Shown in pieces: positions 33,499 through 48,621 of a stretch of 64,000 nt of DNA. The DNA is from Hirudo medicinalis (lineage: Eukaryota; Annelida; Clitellata; Hirudinida; Hirudinidae): the NCBI GenBank assembly GCA_011800805.1, contig MPNW01000359.1, forward strand, positions 1 through 64,000, given 5' to 3'. A program made the translations under genes and the position numbers. Within the stretch, counting starts at the first letter, position 1. Each line of letters opens with the position of its first letter. The notes beneath the pieces were generated by a model, which did not search any database, was not told the origin of the DNA, and saw only the letters and a program-made list of their open reading frames with translations.

Positions 33499-36212
33499 TT
33501 AATGCCTTGGTTCCTGGATGGAAGATCTCGGGGTTTGGTTGCCAAAGAGATTGACACAAGCCTTTACTCTGTAATGGGCCACCTGAACAGCAACGCGATT
33601 CGTTCTTACGAGAAGAAACGATTGAAATGAAAGAAAGCATCGAGAATTCTCGATCGCTCACCTGGACAGACTGAAAATTTCCAGAAATTTCCACAGGAAC
33701 CTCACGAAGCAGAGCGTTTTTGTCAGGTGAACACTTATCGCTGCCAGAATCCTTCCTTGACAGCTTCACCTACACAAAGGAAATCAACAAACGATATTTT
33801 GAACCACATATTTCTAAATTCTTATCATCCTAAAATAACATGGATCCCTTGGAAATATCACTTCCCATTATAAATAGTATTCGAACTTAATACTTAACGA
33901 GGTAATACCTCTTAATAACGTAACAATGCAACAACTTCCTCATTCCCTGCTTTTGTCAGAAATCAGCAAGAATATTTGAGATTTGGCAGAATAAAGATTT
34001 TAAAACATTAAATACTTACATTATCATGAGGTATCCTGATGATCGTACCACTGGCTTTCTGAATCTCCTTGATATTCTTTCCCGACTTGCCGATGAGCCT
34101 CCCGATGCAGATGGCCGGAACCCGTACGACCGTCTTCAAATGAGCCTCGCCGATGCCGCAGAAGCCCTCGGTCTTCATCTTCTCAAAAACCAGGTAACAA
34201 GCCTTTAAATGTCATGAAAGGCAATCCCAGTATTCATCGGCAGTATTTTATTCGACAAACTAAAGTCAAGAACCTTCCAACAGGAGGTTGGAGAGCCTTT
34301 GATGGTAACGATTCTCTCAGTCGACGGAGTCATTTCGACGTTTGCGGGCTTCGGTTCGACCTTGCCAGTTGTAGAACAATGAAACCTTGACAGTAATTTT
34401 TAAGTTTAGAAAGAGACACCTACAAAAATGCTGGCCATGGAATCCTTCATCATCTGCCTGATGTTGGCTCCTCCCGTCCCGATCATGGATCCGACAGCAG
34501 AGTTGGGAATGCACACCTGGCACGCCTCAGCGTTGTGGTAGAAGTTGGCACCATCTCCAAAAGAGTAATTTGACATGTTGTAGTTGTAATTGGTTGCCGA
34601 CGGCATGACCAATGGACTCTTCAAGGGTTCATTTGTAACTTGTTAGAACATCGCACCATAGCAATTTGCGATCGAACAACAATGAATTAACCGTTATTCC
34701 TTGCCTTCCAGACACATGAAAAGATAAGAGTCCAAATGGCTTCAAAACAATGGAGATCATATCATAACGTGACTCGACAACTTAAAACCGTTTCGCATTC
34801 ATTTTGACGAGCAACTCAACTCACATTGACTCTGGCATCGGCCTCGAGGCACTTGGCGAGCTTATTAGAAAGAGCAGACTCGGCAGCCGATATGCCGTCG
34901 ATGGACCCAAATATTGATATTACCCGATCGGGGTATGGAGCAACAATGTCGTGGGAGCTGAACGACACGGTAATTTACGATGACACAATTTTGAATGTGA
35001 CTAAATAATGAGTATTTAAGCAGTTAGAAGCATTTTATTTTGTACTGACTTGGCAATAACAACCCTTGTTCCAGTGTCCTCCTTAATCTTCTTGATAACT
35101 CTGCCCTCTTTGCCAATCAGCCTGCCACAGTAGCTGTCATTGGCCAGCATTTTCAACATGGCCTCGCTTTTATTATAAAATCAAGAAGAGAAATTATGTA
35201 CTTTCCTGGAAGGCACTCATATAAACAACTAACCTCTTGTTGGGAAACATGTCCTCATCATCCAAAATTTTGAGAATCTCCTTGCAGGCCAGTGTTCGAT
35301 TGTCAATCTGGCCATAGATTGATATCATCTACAAATATCACTAATTATGTTAGTGGTTGGCACATGAGACCATCAAGTTCAATGGAAATGAACCTTCTCA
35401 GGGAATCCTGCATTTTCCTTTCCATGGACATCGATTCTAACAGAGACGTCAAAATGAATTGAAACAATTCAAAACAAAACAAAACTAATCCAGAAAAATA
35501 TTAAGCACCTAGCTTTACACTTTGTCGTCAATGCTTTTATGGTATGACCCTTTTTGCCAATTATGGCCCCAATAAAAGGAGTGGGAACTAAAATCCTGAA
35601 GTTTTTTTTATGACAATTACAACACACCAACACAAAAACACAAATACACAAATTTGTTCAAACCTCAATGGAAAATTGTTAAACTTTGTTGATGGAAGTC
35701 CAGGTTTATCAAAAAGTTTGTTAGCTTTCTCATTTGTCCCAGAAAACTCAACCTATACCATCTAAATGTAAGACTTCTCAACAATTTAATTACAAATCAA
35801 ATCTAACCTGAAGTGAAAACCCATTATAAGCAAAATTTTGCAAGCCCTCATAAGCTCTGAAATATTCACAAACTGCTAAACTTAAAAATTCTTTATTAAA
35901 ACCTTTTTGACTTACTTCCAAGCTGTGGCTGGATCACCAAACACCACTTCAGCATCTGAACTGTTTGAGAATGGTGCTTAAAAATTCAAACCAGCTTTAA
36001 ACACATAAATACCTTGGAAGATAGTTTATAAGTAAGCACCTATGTTGACATGTTTTACAGGTCCATATCCATTGAAAATAGAGGCAATTTCATCCCTTGT
36101 AATCCCTGACGGCCAGTTCTTAACAACCATTCTGTTACTATTTCTGAAACAACGTTTCCGCTAGGTAAATATCCGTCCAAGAAATATGCTTGGCGAAGAA
36201 ACTCTACCTCAT
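33499..36212 (-). CDS. IGF2BP: IGF2BP/IMP-like KH-domain RNA-binding protein
   Basis: This is a cytoplasmic mRNA-binding protein of the IMP/Vg1RBP/ZBP1 family, which controls mRNA localisation, stability and translation. Many small exons are visible. One N-terminal RRM-like domain (MVVKNWPSGITRDEIASIF... to YNGFSLQVEF) is followed by four KH domains with GxxG loops: KH1 VPTPFIGAIIGKKGHTIK (near 35570), KH2 SYCGRLIGKEGRVIKKI (near 35130), KH3 IPNSAVGSMIGTGGANIRQM (near 34500) and KH4 VPAICIGRLIGKSGKNIKEI (near 34090). The last exon ends at 33501-33499 after GNQTPRSSIQEPRH. The start is inferred: ATG plus AG at 36212-36208 is followed by a donor (GTAGAG) and joins in frame to the exon at 36143. 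Vertebrate IGF2BPs have two RRMs; only one is visible here. Confidence 0.88.
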
Positions 36213-37034
36213 TTTTTCGGATACCGTCGACGGTAGAGGCTGTTCTAATAAGCTCATTAAACAAGGAAATAAGTCAACAATTTCAAGGCGATTCAGAAAC
36301 AGAAACAGCGAGGTCGGACGAAGACGTTAGTCTGTTTTCCTATCCCCAGGTTTTGATTGTTTTCAAACGCAATAACCTCATTCAGAATGCAACAATAGCT
36401 CTACCAAAATGTTAAATAGACGTTTAAACATCACTGCATACAGCAAGCGCCAACATCCAAAGAGCCGCCGTCTGTTTCGAAGGTAGTTCCGCTCTTCAAA
36501 GACAGATTAAAGCAGAATAAAATGAACTGACGTAAAAATATCCTAAACGGTACTGCGGTCTAATAAAAACAAATTATAAATTTGAAATAAAGGCTAACTC
36601 GTTAGATAATTGTATATTTTAGGATGTAAAGATAATATGTATTTAACAACAAAATGGATATGATAATTACAATAGCAGGTAATTAGCTATTAAATACAAC
36701 ATGTTTCGTGATTTCAAATCGCATTAACTGCAATAATTTTTACTTAACCTTTCTTTTAAGTCTATTATTACTTCAGAAATATTTCGTGAAGAAAACGTCA
36801 CATGAGCAATTTTATATCTTGCAGAAAAACTTAAGATCATTTATATAACGATTACTGTTAGTAAGTAGCTATTTTAATCATGTTTTTAAAATTTTCATTT
36901 ACTGTCACACACATGTACGATTTTCTAATGTTGGTATAAAAAACGCAACGCTCAATTACTTATTCACAAGCTACCAGCCTGGCGTTTCGTCATATATTTC
37001 GTCGCTCTTAGAAGTTCTTGTGATTTCAGAAAAA
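36213..37034. promoter_or_regulatory. Shared upstream region, IGF2BP and TMBIM6
   Basis: The KH-protein gene (minus) and the Bax inhibitor gene (plus) start about 820 bases apart, head to head. The sequence is AT-rich with no open frame, and it must hold both promoters. No specific motif is called. Confidence 0.5.
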
Positions 37035-38300
37035 ATGGCTGCTCTGAGCAATTTCTTGAATGAATTACAGTTTGGGAGAATGTAAGTTGGCTGTTTTGAA
37101 GTAGTTATTCGAACTTTGGAATAGCGAGATGATTTGACGGTTGTAGTTTTAAGAACCGAAGTAACGCGATTGTGTTGATATTTATTCGTGATTATTACTT
37201 TTAAGATATCGGAACGTTTTAGGTGAGCATTTATAAGAAATTTATTACACATTTCCATTTCAGAGAAAAGCCCGTAAAGGATCACCTGAGGAATGTTTAT
37301 GGAGCTATGAGTCTGGCACTGCTTTCTTGTGCCCTGGGCTCCTACATACACTTGACAACTGCTGCTATTGGGGTTTTCACAATTAAAATTAAAATGTTGT
37401 GGTATTCACTTGTTACAAATAATTATGTATTCTTGTTTTCTAGGGAGGTTTATTAACAGGATTGGGGTCGATAGTCACCCTCATAGCTCTTGTTAGCATG
37501 GACAATCGTAGTGAAACACTAGCATTACGTCTTGGCCTTCTCAATGGATTTGCTTTTCTGACAGGTCTTAGCCTTGGTCCCCTGCTTGAACTCAGCATAT
37601 TGTTAAACCCCCAGTTAGTTGGCATTTAAATATTATTTTTCATAACCTTTGAAATTACACATTTCATGCTATAAATTGATTTAAGACAACCTTAAAATCA
37701 TTAAAAGTTTTGACTTTGCATTTTGTTATCAGGATTATTTCCACTGCCCTTTTGGTAACAGCACTTGTGTTTATCTGCTTTACGTTGAGTGCCTTGTTGG
37801 CCAATGATAGAAAGTTTCTGGCACTCGGAGGTTTAGTAATTTTGTTTGACAAGCTTTATTTACCTTTTCTAAAAATCACTTTCATCTTAGGAATATTGCT
37901 AACGGGCATGACCACCTTAATTGCTCTGAGTTTTCTGAATATTTTCTTTGGATCCATGCTGCTCTTTCAGGTGTGTTCCTTAGGTTTTCCTAGTGCTCAC
38001 CATGTCCTTAATTCATGAAATTTGTACAGGTCCACCTGTATCTTGGATTGGCAATGTTCTGTGGATTTGTCCTCTATGACACCCAGCTAATCGTTGAGAA
38101 GTGCAGACAGGGAGACTGTGATTACATTCGGTTCGTTGTTACGCTTACAGTTGATATAGCCGTGACGTTCGATTTAACATATTAATGTGTCATTCAGCCA
38201 TTGCCTTGACTTATTTATGGATTTCATCGGGATCTTCCGCCACCTGCTCGTCCTGTTAACGGAGAAGGAGAGCAGAAACAGACGCCGCAGAGATGAATAG
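37035..38300 (+). CDS. TMBIM6: Bax inhibitor-1 (TMBIM6)
   Basis: This is an ER multi-pass membrane protein that modulates ER calcium leak and stress-induced cell death. Seven exons splice in phase into 235 residues, against 237 in human: 37035-37081, 37264-37372, 37444-37613, 37733-37830, 37891-37970, 38030-38130 and 38198-38300. Landmarks are VKDHLRNVYGAMSLALLSCA, LRLGLLNGFAFLTGLSLGPLLE, FICFTLSALLANDRKFLALGG, LNIFFGSMLLFQVHLYLGL and CGFVLYDTQLIVEKC with the conserved Asp. The C-terminus is basic (ESRNRRRRDE), as expected for the cytosolic tail. The exon 2 donor (GTTTTC) is weak, but frame and family alignment require it. It is tail-to-tail with METAP2. Confidence 0.95.
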
Positions 38301-38863
38301 AAGGCATTTGATTCGGGATGACAATACTTTGTGAACGACGTTTATAAATATTGTTTTGGAGGCTTTTGAATCGCTTGGTGGAATTTATCAAACTCGTTGA
38401 ACCCAAGGCCTAAAATAACCATTCTGGAATAACACTACGTATTAGATTGTGCAGTTTAAAATACCCGAACTTTCTAACTCCACTTAATTTGGCTAAATAT
38501 CTTACCTGTCCTTTTCTTGCGTTATTTGGTTTCATTAAACAAACACTAATTTTCGGAGTCAATATGGGACGTTTGTCGAGCGGAAAACGATCGTTACATT
38601 ACGCCGTGTTCTCTACCTTGCCAGCATGCCTAATCCTCACTGAAAACACGACAAGGAATGAATGGCGACGTTTTACAGGGCTTGCAATATTTGCATGACC
38701 ATTCGCTTTTATCACAACAGAACACATTAATTGTATTTTTCTTTGAGTAAATTTGATGACAAAAAATATTTGATTTTGTTGGGATACATCTAAATTCTAT
38801 TCCTCGAGAGCTCGTAGGCAGAAGACTAGTGATCGGTTTTGTCATGAATTTATTCGGCACGTT
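38301..38863. other. 3' flanks of TMBIM6 and METAP2
   Basis: Convergent untranslated and intergenic DNA. Short frames on both strands show no recognisable content. Confidence 0.5.
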
Positions 38864-41035
<2,172 letters not shown>

Positions 41036-42204
41036 TCTGCGCCGCGATGCGAATTTTTGATAACAAACGAAAATAGAGAGATGTAATATAACGTATTAAG
41101 GATAGATCAGAGCAATATAAATGATAAATTACAAGCTGATGGTTATTGGATTTTTGTATAAAATTATGTATTTATTGAAAGAGTTTTTGCTTAATGATGT
41201 TCATAATTTAGATTTATCGGTAACATAATGTTAAATCAAACCTCATCACGTTTAATTTAAATGTTATTTTAAAAGTTACAAGTTGGTCTGAAAATACCAG
41301 ACTGATAATCAACTCTTTTGGGTCATCGTTTGAGTGTAATGTTCTAGACCAGGGGTATTCAAGGGTTGTGAATTGGCCAGTTTCATGAATATGACCATGT
41401 TACTTTTTTCCTTATGTACAGGGATCACATGGGCCAAATTTTCACACAATATACTGGTATATACTAAATTCGTAGATTTATCAAATTTATTGAACATCAT
41501 TTTTTAAGATTTTCAGTTTATTAAAAATTATTTTGAACTGCCGAATTAATTGACAAACCTTCTCGTTCAGTAACAGCATAGACATGACCGATCACAAATA
41601 CATCAAAATTCACTAAGTTCATTAAGACGTCTACTTTTCAAATATGTTTTACAAGCATATTGAGTTATGGAACATACGTGTTTGAAACATCTCGAGACAT
41701 ATTAAGCAGAAGCCCTCGCAACATCGAACTGACTTACAAATCTTCTTTCAATTAAGCCGAATTGCAACTTGTGAAGCTAGAGCGAGTCCAATCCACCCGT
41801 TTGCAATGTTAGGTTAATTTCTGCTTACAAGCGCGACATGCGAGGCATTCAAATTTGATCAACATGTCCAAAAGGTCCCTCAACCAAACTATCAAGCCCG
41901 CCGGCGTTGCTGACCAGCAAATCTGGAGCGGACCGTTCCTTTGGTAATCAACACTTGTCTAACTGGGTTTCACATCGCTTTACTAGGGGCCTCAGTTATG
42001 AAGTTTTGCGGTCGGAACATATGCCACTTAAATCGCATTAGGACTCATTATCACTAGACATTTTACGATCTCCATTGGGAAATCGAAAAGTTTTAAAATT
42101 ACAATCGCAAATAATCTGACGTCTAAAAATAAATCACTAAGCAAGACTCCTCAAACTATACAAAAAAATATAAAAATTAATCTGGATAAATGTTGGTCCT
42201 GGCT
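41036..42204. other. Intergenic stretch with a 27-codon open frame
   Basis: This is upstream of METAP2 and downstream of the polycystin gene. A short plus-strand frame starts at the ATG at about 41864 (MSKRSLNQTIKPAG...) in a locally GC-richer patch and is followed by a GTAATC that could be a donor. No downstream exon is identified, so no gene is called. Confidence 0.4.
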
Positions 42205-45200
42205 TTATCCGGAAATGAGTTCATTTTGAATCATTTTAGTCATGTTATTTGCTCTTTCATCTCCTGATCCACCAACCTGGAAAACATTAAAAATGCAAAA
42301 CATATCCATGCCACCAAACTAAAAATGAAAAAATTCCATCTTGCCAACCCTATTTGACTATCTATTAAAGCATGCCCGCCGCAAAAATATACTTAGGCTT
42401 TTTTAAATTTCATTGGCAATTTAATCCAGCCTCATCTGGAAACTTGGATTCGCTCTTTCCAAGAGAAATACCAGTTTGGACTACAACGACACAGTAATCA
42501 GTACTGCTGAACTCTCGGTAATTCTAAAACGTGTTTCTCTTACAACCCTCAGCATTCTTATAATCTCAACCCTCTTACAATCACCTCGTTCATCATGTCA
42601 AGCAACTTCGCCATTGCCATCTTGTGGTCATTCTGCTTCTTCAAGAGTCCATTTATGCTGTCTTCCAGCTTCTCCTGCAGATCATCAAATCGCCTCTCCA
42701 ACAATCCAATCTTCTCGTAGTTAAAGAATGTCTGATGAAAATATAAAGAGAATGTCAAGACGAATTTCAAAGCAATTAAGATTGTTACGCTTACGATGGC
42801 GTGTTCTTCGAGTTCAAAGGTCAACGTAAGAATTTGGTGCCGATTCAGCCACGTGTCGAGCTTAAGCCCCTGTCTTTTGTGTGCTGATATCACGTGCTCT
42901 ATAGCTTTTTCGGGATAGCCTTGACTTGGAAATTGTACGAGATTAAGTGTTTTTAAGTAAAAAGTTATAAATAAAATCCAATAACTTAGTTATATTATTA
43001 ACTCTTTAAAGATGATAATCGTTAATTCATAAAAATGAAATTTATATCGCACGGTAGAAAGTGGGAGACCAACTTGAGCATATCATCAACCCATGCAGAG
43101 CACTTCTTTCTTTTTCCAGAATCAGATCTCTTCGTGAATTTCTAAACAAGGACATCTTTAGAGTTCTCATCAATTATATAAGCATAAGCGGCTTCGCTAG
43201 AGTTTAAGTGCATATATTATATATTATTAAGTGCACAACCACTTGTTACTTGTCCTCATAAAACTTTCTCAGTGTATCAATTTCATGGAACACGAACCGA
43301 TGCGATGTAGTCCAGCAAGTAGATTTCATATGCCTTCTTTTCAATCCAGTCCTTGACTTTGGAGTAGGATTCGAAGATGATGGCCAAGAAGACGTTCATG
43401 AGGATGAAGTAGATGGTGACCACGTAAATGATCAGGTAAGCAGCCCCGATGACGCTGTGCTTGTCGTCAATGTACTCAAAATCAATGTCACCAAGCAGCA
43501 TTCTGAACAGGGCCACTCTGAACAACAATTCAATTGAATGCAATAGGTTTATACAAAAACTGTTGAGTAGCTTTAAAGACATGAACTTCTGATAGAAATT
43601 AGAAATTTATTCATTCTTTTAAAATTTGCAACTGAAGAAATATAGGGGCAAAAATCTTACATGGAGAAACTGAGAGTTGAGAATATGGACACCTGGTAGC
43701 CAAAGAGAAGCATCCCGAGGAGTCCGAATGAAATTATGACGAAGAAGAAGAGAATGGAGTAGCCAAGAAGATCCCTCGTGCTTTCGTAAATGGTGAAGCT
43801 CAACTTGGTCAGTGTTTTATTGATGCTGAGATACTTGAAAAGCTAGAAACAGCAGAACATTAACCTTTAAACAGAACCAACGCCATACCACGACTCCGAT
43901 CAAATCAAGGTCAGATTTACATGCCTTGAGGAAAGTAAGGAAGACCAAGAATGCCAAAGCGATATCGATGTGGTACTGAACTTGAGACATGAATAACAAG
44001 TTGGAGGGATAATTCGGGTTCTCCCAAATGTCTTCCCTCAGGGAGGTTGTTCGAGCGGAACAGAAGAGAACCGATAGAATGACGTTCATTCCGCTTAGGA
44101 GGATGCCAATGTCGATGTAACTCGAGAACAATCCAAAGTAATCTCCTCTGAGAATCAACATCTGGAAGGCATAAAATGACAATAAGCCGTTTAGACTTTG
44201 AATTCTTTACTTTACAATGACTGTAAAAACATGTAAACAGACATCATCATCAACATCACCTCTAAAACCTCTTCGACGCAGTAATAAACGATGAATATGA
44301 TGAAAACGAAGATGATGGAGAATCCAGGTGAGGAGAAGTTGTAATTGAGCAACCTCATGCTCCGGATTTGATTCGATGTGAACACTCCCCCAGTCATTGA
44401 AAACTCACCTACCAAACTGAGTCAGTCGAAAACCGTTTAAGAAACACTTTTCATCATCATACAGTAGAGCTGAATTAATTCAACAAACACAAAATGAGCA
44501 AAAAAAAAGCAATTAAATGAATAAATAAATTTCTGAATTAAAGGATATAATTTTGATTTCAAATTATTATTTCAGTCCAAATCAATCCAAGCAGCAACCG
44601 CTACACGTAACGACTCACGTGACTGTGCAAATGACATTGGTCGAAGGATTGTAGAGGAAGAAGTCAACAAATATGGCCCTTGTTCCTCTGTCAATCCACA
44701 AAGACTTCCTCATGTCCTTCAAGATTTTCTCAGAAGTCGTCCTATCGTCACTAAGTCTCAGGTAATGTCCGGGTGCCTTGTAGGTGGCCAGCGTACCAGA
44801 ATAGTCGACCGTGGACACTTTGGACTTGTCTGAGTAGGTTCTGCCAAAACATCGAGGTTTGGATTAGCACTACCGCCATAAAGCAGTATCAGATACACCG
44901 ATCTTACGTTCCATAAGTTCCCCTGACCGGATCCTCTGAAATGTTATCCAAAGAGTAAGGTCCGTGACACACGCTAATTTTGCTTTGAATGTTACGGGGT
45001 ATTGGGCAGGTATTGTTGCGCACTCTGACTTGTCTCATCTGAGGGTAACCGATGAGCCGATTCTGAAACAAAACCCAGGACGTTTCATTGTCCTCGGTGT
45101 ACAAGCCGTTCAACAAGGGTCCTTCAAGGAACTGCGATTAATCGATCGTTCACTGTCAAGTAGTGAGTCGAAAAAGCACCATATTTACCCAAAACAAAGT

Positions 45201-45880
45201 CAGTAAGACCTACGTCATAAAACTCCTCGTGAGTGGCAATTGTTTCAAAAGTAAGATGATAACTTATACCTGGTAAGGGTCCTTTTACAAAGGTTTTAGT
45301 GATTGCATTGCAGAAAAAGAAGATATCAAAACTCCGTAAGACCGGTAATACTAAAATAAAATAGCAGTTAAGAAATAATTTCTCAGGTCACTTTATGGTT
45401 TATGACTTACCAATGCAAACAATAACAACAAAAGATATGAAAATTACGAATTCAAGTAATGAAGTTCTGAGGAAAGCTTCCCTATTAAAACTAGTAATGG
45501 TTTGTATGTCTCTTGTAGACCAGATTTTACCTGTAAATGTTTGCTTATGTGTGATTCTAAGTCAAACCATCGAAACAATAATTCCCACAAATCATGCTTT
45601 TAGTTAAATCAATAAAATAAATATTAGTTTGAGAAACTTACTGAAACTAAATTTCTCTTTGGTTGGAGCATCCTGAAAACCCCTTTCTAAAATACAACAA
45701 TATGTGTAAATGTAAATAATCTACATCTTTGCATTGCACGGCAGTTTGCTGAACTTACGGTCGTCTGCATTAGCCGCAAAATCACTTGGGTCACTTTGTT
45801 AATTAAAAGTAAACATTCGTTTGAATAAATAAGTTAATTTCTAAAGAATCGAACTCGATAACAAAAGCTTACTCAACCAT
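42205..45880 (-). CDS. Polycystin-2-like TRPP cation channel
   Basis: This is a six-transmembrane non-selective cation channel of the PKD2 family, usually in cilia or ER. The start is MV(D) at 45880-45873, with exons 45793-45759 and 45686-45642. The cytosolic N-terminus is very short and ends KIWSTRD, matching the family's GLWGTR motif. TM1 is LLEFVIFISFVVIVCI. The extracellular TOP domain contains FLEGPLLNGLY, PQMRQVRVRNNTCPIP and SLWIDRGTRAIFVDFFLYN. Later segments include SPGFSIIFVFIIFIVYYCVE, the S4-S5 area and SFGLLGMLLFG. The pore helix/filter is VALFRMLLGDIDFEYI (the LGD filter), and S6 is IYFILMNVFLAIIFESYSKVK. The C-terminus has a predicted coiled coil (LLERRFDDLQEKLEDSINGLL) and ends ELISG at 42205. 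It resembles PKD2L1/PKD2L2-type proteins in its short N-terminus. I give no orthologue number. Confidence 0.9.
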
Positions 45881-48621
45881 CTTGTGACCAAGCAGAAAAC
45901 GCCAAACGTCAACAATTTGAAACAATTTGAAAACTCATCCAGTGTTTATGTGTCGATGAGATGCTGATTATTTTAAATAATTAAAAACAAGCCAGCAGAT
46001 TTTTAATATTGTTTTCATCTTTCGTAATGAGAATATTCGATTGTGAGGATAAGCATTGTTTTCACTTTTATGTTATTACTTTAAACAATTCTTCCAACGA
46101 TTTTTCTAAACTATTAATAATTCTTCATTAAATTTTCATCCAATTCCAGAAAGAAAAAATTTACACGAGCATTTAGTTGAAAAGCAATCTGTTTTCTATT
46201 TCCATGTCTACTCAGTTCTCACTTATTTCAATGCTCAATGAAAATTTTAATAAGTTGTTGTCGATGTTGCAAAATTAAACAATCACTTTTGATTTTAAAA
46301 AAATCGCTAAAAATATTGATTGATTTGCTTAAAAATAAAACCCCCAAAAAGCACAATTACTGATAAAGGTCGAAGGTGATTTGATCAAAGTGGGTGGCGA
46401 TGCCTTTCAAGACTTTAAATAGATTCCCGATTATTTCGAACGCATTTCTTCTTTCTTATTAAAGCAAAATTATTTGACTTATTCATATTTATGACCAGAA
46501 ATCTATAACGCTAATCTAATAAGATAAGAATTGCTAGAAGAATGAATGGAAGAAGCAGGTAATTTGTTTATTTCAACAAATTATTTACTTTTATTTTTTT
46601 ATTATTAGCTTTGCATCAAAATTTAGATCAATTATTATATCCATTTGAAATGAAATTGTAAACAATTTAAATCTCACTTAAATATAATTACTTTAATTAA
46701 TTTTAAATGGAAATAAGATACGACCAAAGAAGATTTTATGATTTTCTTTTGAAAGGTAGGTAGAGAAGCATTTTTATTTTTTAGTCGTCGACTGCTGATA
46801 TCCAACATTACAAGTTGCATGAACAGATATTGTGCACTTGCTAGGCTTTTCAATAAACAATGTTTTTCAGTAAATGATTAGGATGATAGCAATGTGGCTT
46901 GCTCAATCACTTTCTTAAGCAGAAAGAGAATCATCAGAAATTTCCTGAAATCTCCTTGATTTTATTAGATATATATTGTCTGCTATATCACTTTAATTAC
47001 TTTAGTGTTTGAAGATGTGGAATTCATTAAAAGTCTGGACGCGATGCGAAAGTCGTTTGCTATAGAAATCAACTTCCAAAGTTCTTTCATTAGGCTTGAA
47101 AATGACATCAATCAAAGCATGTCAATCAATCATTCAGTCAATCAATCATGTCAACACAGTCAGTCGATTGAGACAGTATTTGTGAATACCTGGATTTCGA
47201 ACTTAACTTAAAACATCACACCAGCGGTCTGTGATGTTGAAATCAGCGAATGTATCAAATCACTTAAAGCCGGTGCTTTCATTTCAGTCTTTTCATGAAA
47301 TTTATCAGATTGATGATACATCGGATGAATATAGCAACACGCCCACACAACTGCTAATTCATTAGGAGGCCTGACCTTTCTTCTGACTGGATAGTTATTG
47401 AGCTAAGTTGGTGAGCTGATTAGTGCACTCGATGGTGAAAGTTTGGCAATGATGGTGATGTTGATGATGATATTTTGGTGGTGATGATGATGTTGTGGCG
47501 ATGATAACGATGTTTTGGAATGCGAGACTCCGAGCCACGCCGACGTAATCTCTCCTCAGCAACAAGCAGCAGCCACACTTTCCCACTGTTTATCTCCAAA
47601 TAAGTTACAAGAGTTTGCTCCATCATCTCCGTGTGGCTGTCGTCAGCCAGTGTCGTGTTATTGGAGAATGTCACGCCTAAAACTGGCGTGTTGATGAAGA
47701 TGAATTTCGAATATAAAAACTGCTTACTTGATTGCTTCATCCATCAACAACAATCTACTCTCATCATCAACAGCATCATCGTCGGCATCACCAGCGACAG
47801 TGTTCTTCTTTCCGAGGCTTGAAAACAAATATAAGTGGTGCCGTATAAAACGAGCTGGTCTTATGTGTTTTGGGTGAGACTGGCTTGAGAGCAGCAGTTC
47901 TTGGATCTTTTTCGTTGATTGTTGTAAATGTTAGTTAGATTTTTTTGTTCGCTTTGTAATTCTAACCAATTAAGGTTTTAATGTTTCGTTTTGTTTTAAA
48001 ATCGAATTTTGATAATTTAAGATTTCAAGATTTCAAGATTTTCAAGAATTCAAGATTTATCATAATTTTCTAGTGATAAATTACTTTACAATTGTAAATG
48101 TAAAAAACGCATAAGACGTATGTGTTTGTAGATTTTTTATAGAAAGATTATTTACTCGGTTTGGTCATTCCCTCGTTCAAAACCTGTTGCTATGAGTTTA
48201 AGTTTAAGAACTGTTCAATATTTTCGTCTATTTCTACATTTCTATATTTTGAAATTGTATTTACATTGATTTGATATTTTACAACTCTAAACTGCTTTCA
48301 TCAATGATTTTTGATAAATAATTATCGAAGCAACGATGACATCTAAAATCATCATCTAAGTTAGCTTTTCAATCTGTTAATAAAAATAATATTTTTGCCT
48401 TAAATTGTTTCATCAATGAAATATTTACAAGCACTAGGTTCAATTCTTGTGTTGGTAGCATGCGCTCGAATCGGTATCAGATAACAAGGAATAAATGCAT
48501 TAGCTGAGACTTGCACTCAATCTTTATTCAATCAATATTTAATATTATCAATCAATCAATCAATCAGTGGAGTGTTCGCACGTGATTCAGGATATTTCAT
48601 TCCAGCAGATACCAACTCAAC
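45881..48621. other. Intergenic stretch between polycystin and claudin-like genes
   Basis: Mostly AT-rich. It includes TCAATCAATCA-type simple repeats (about 47110-47150 and 48545-48565) and GATGATG tracts near 47445-47510. A 106-codon minus-strand frame (47420-47740; TNTPVLGVTFSNNTTLADD..., then VWLLLVAEERLRRRGSE) has protein-like composition before it runs into the repeat. It has no identified partner exon. Confidence 0.4.
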
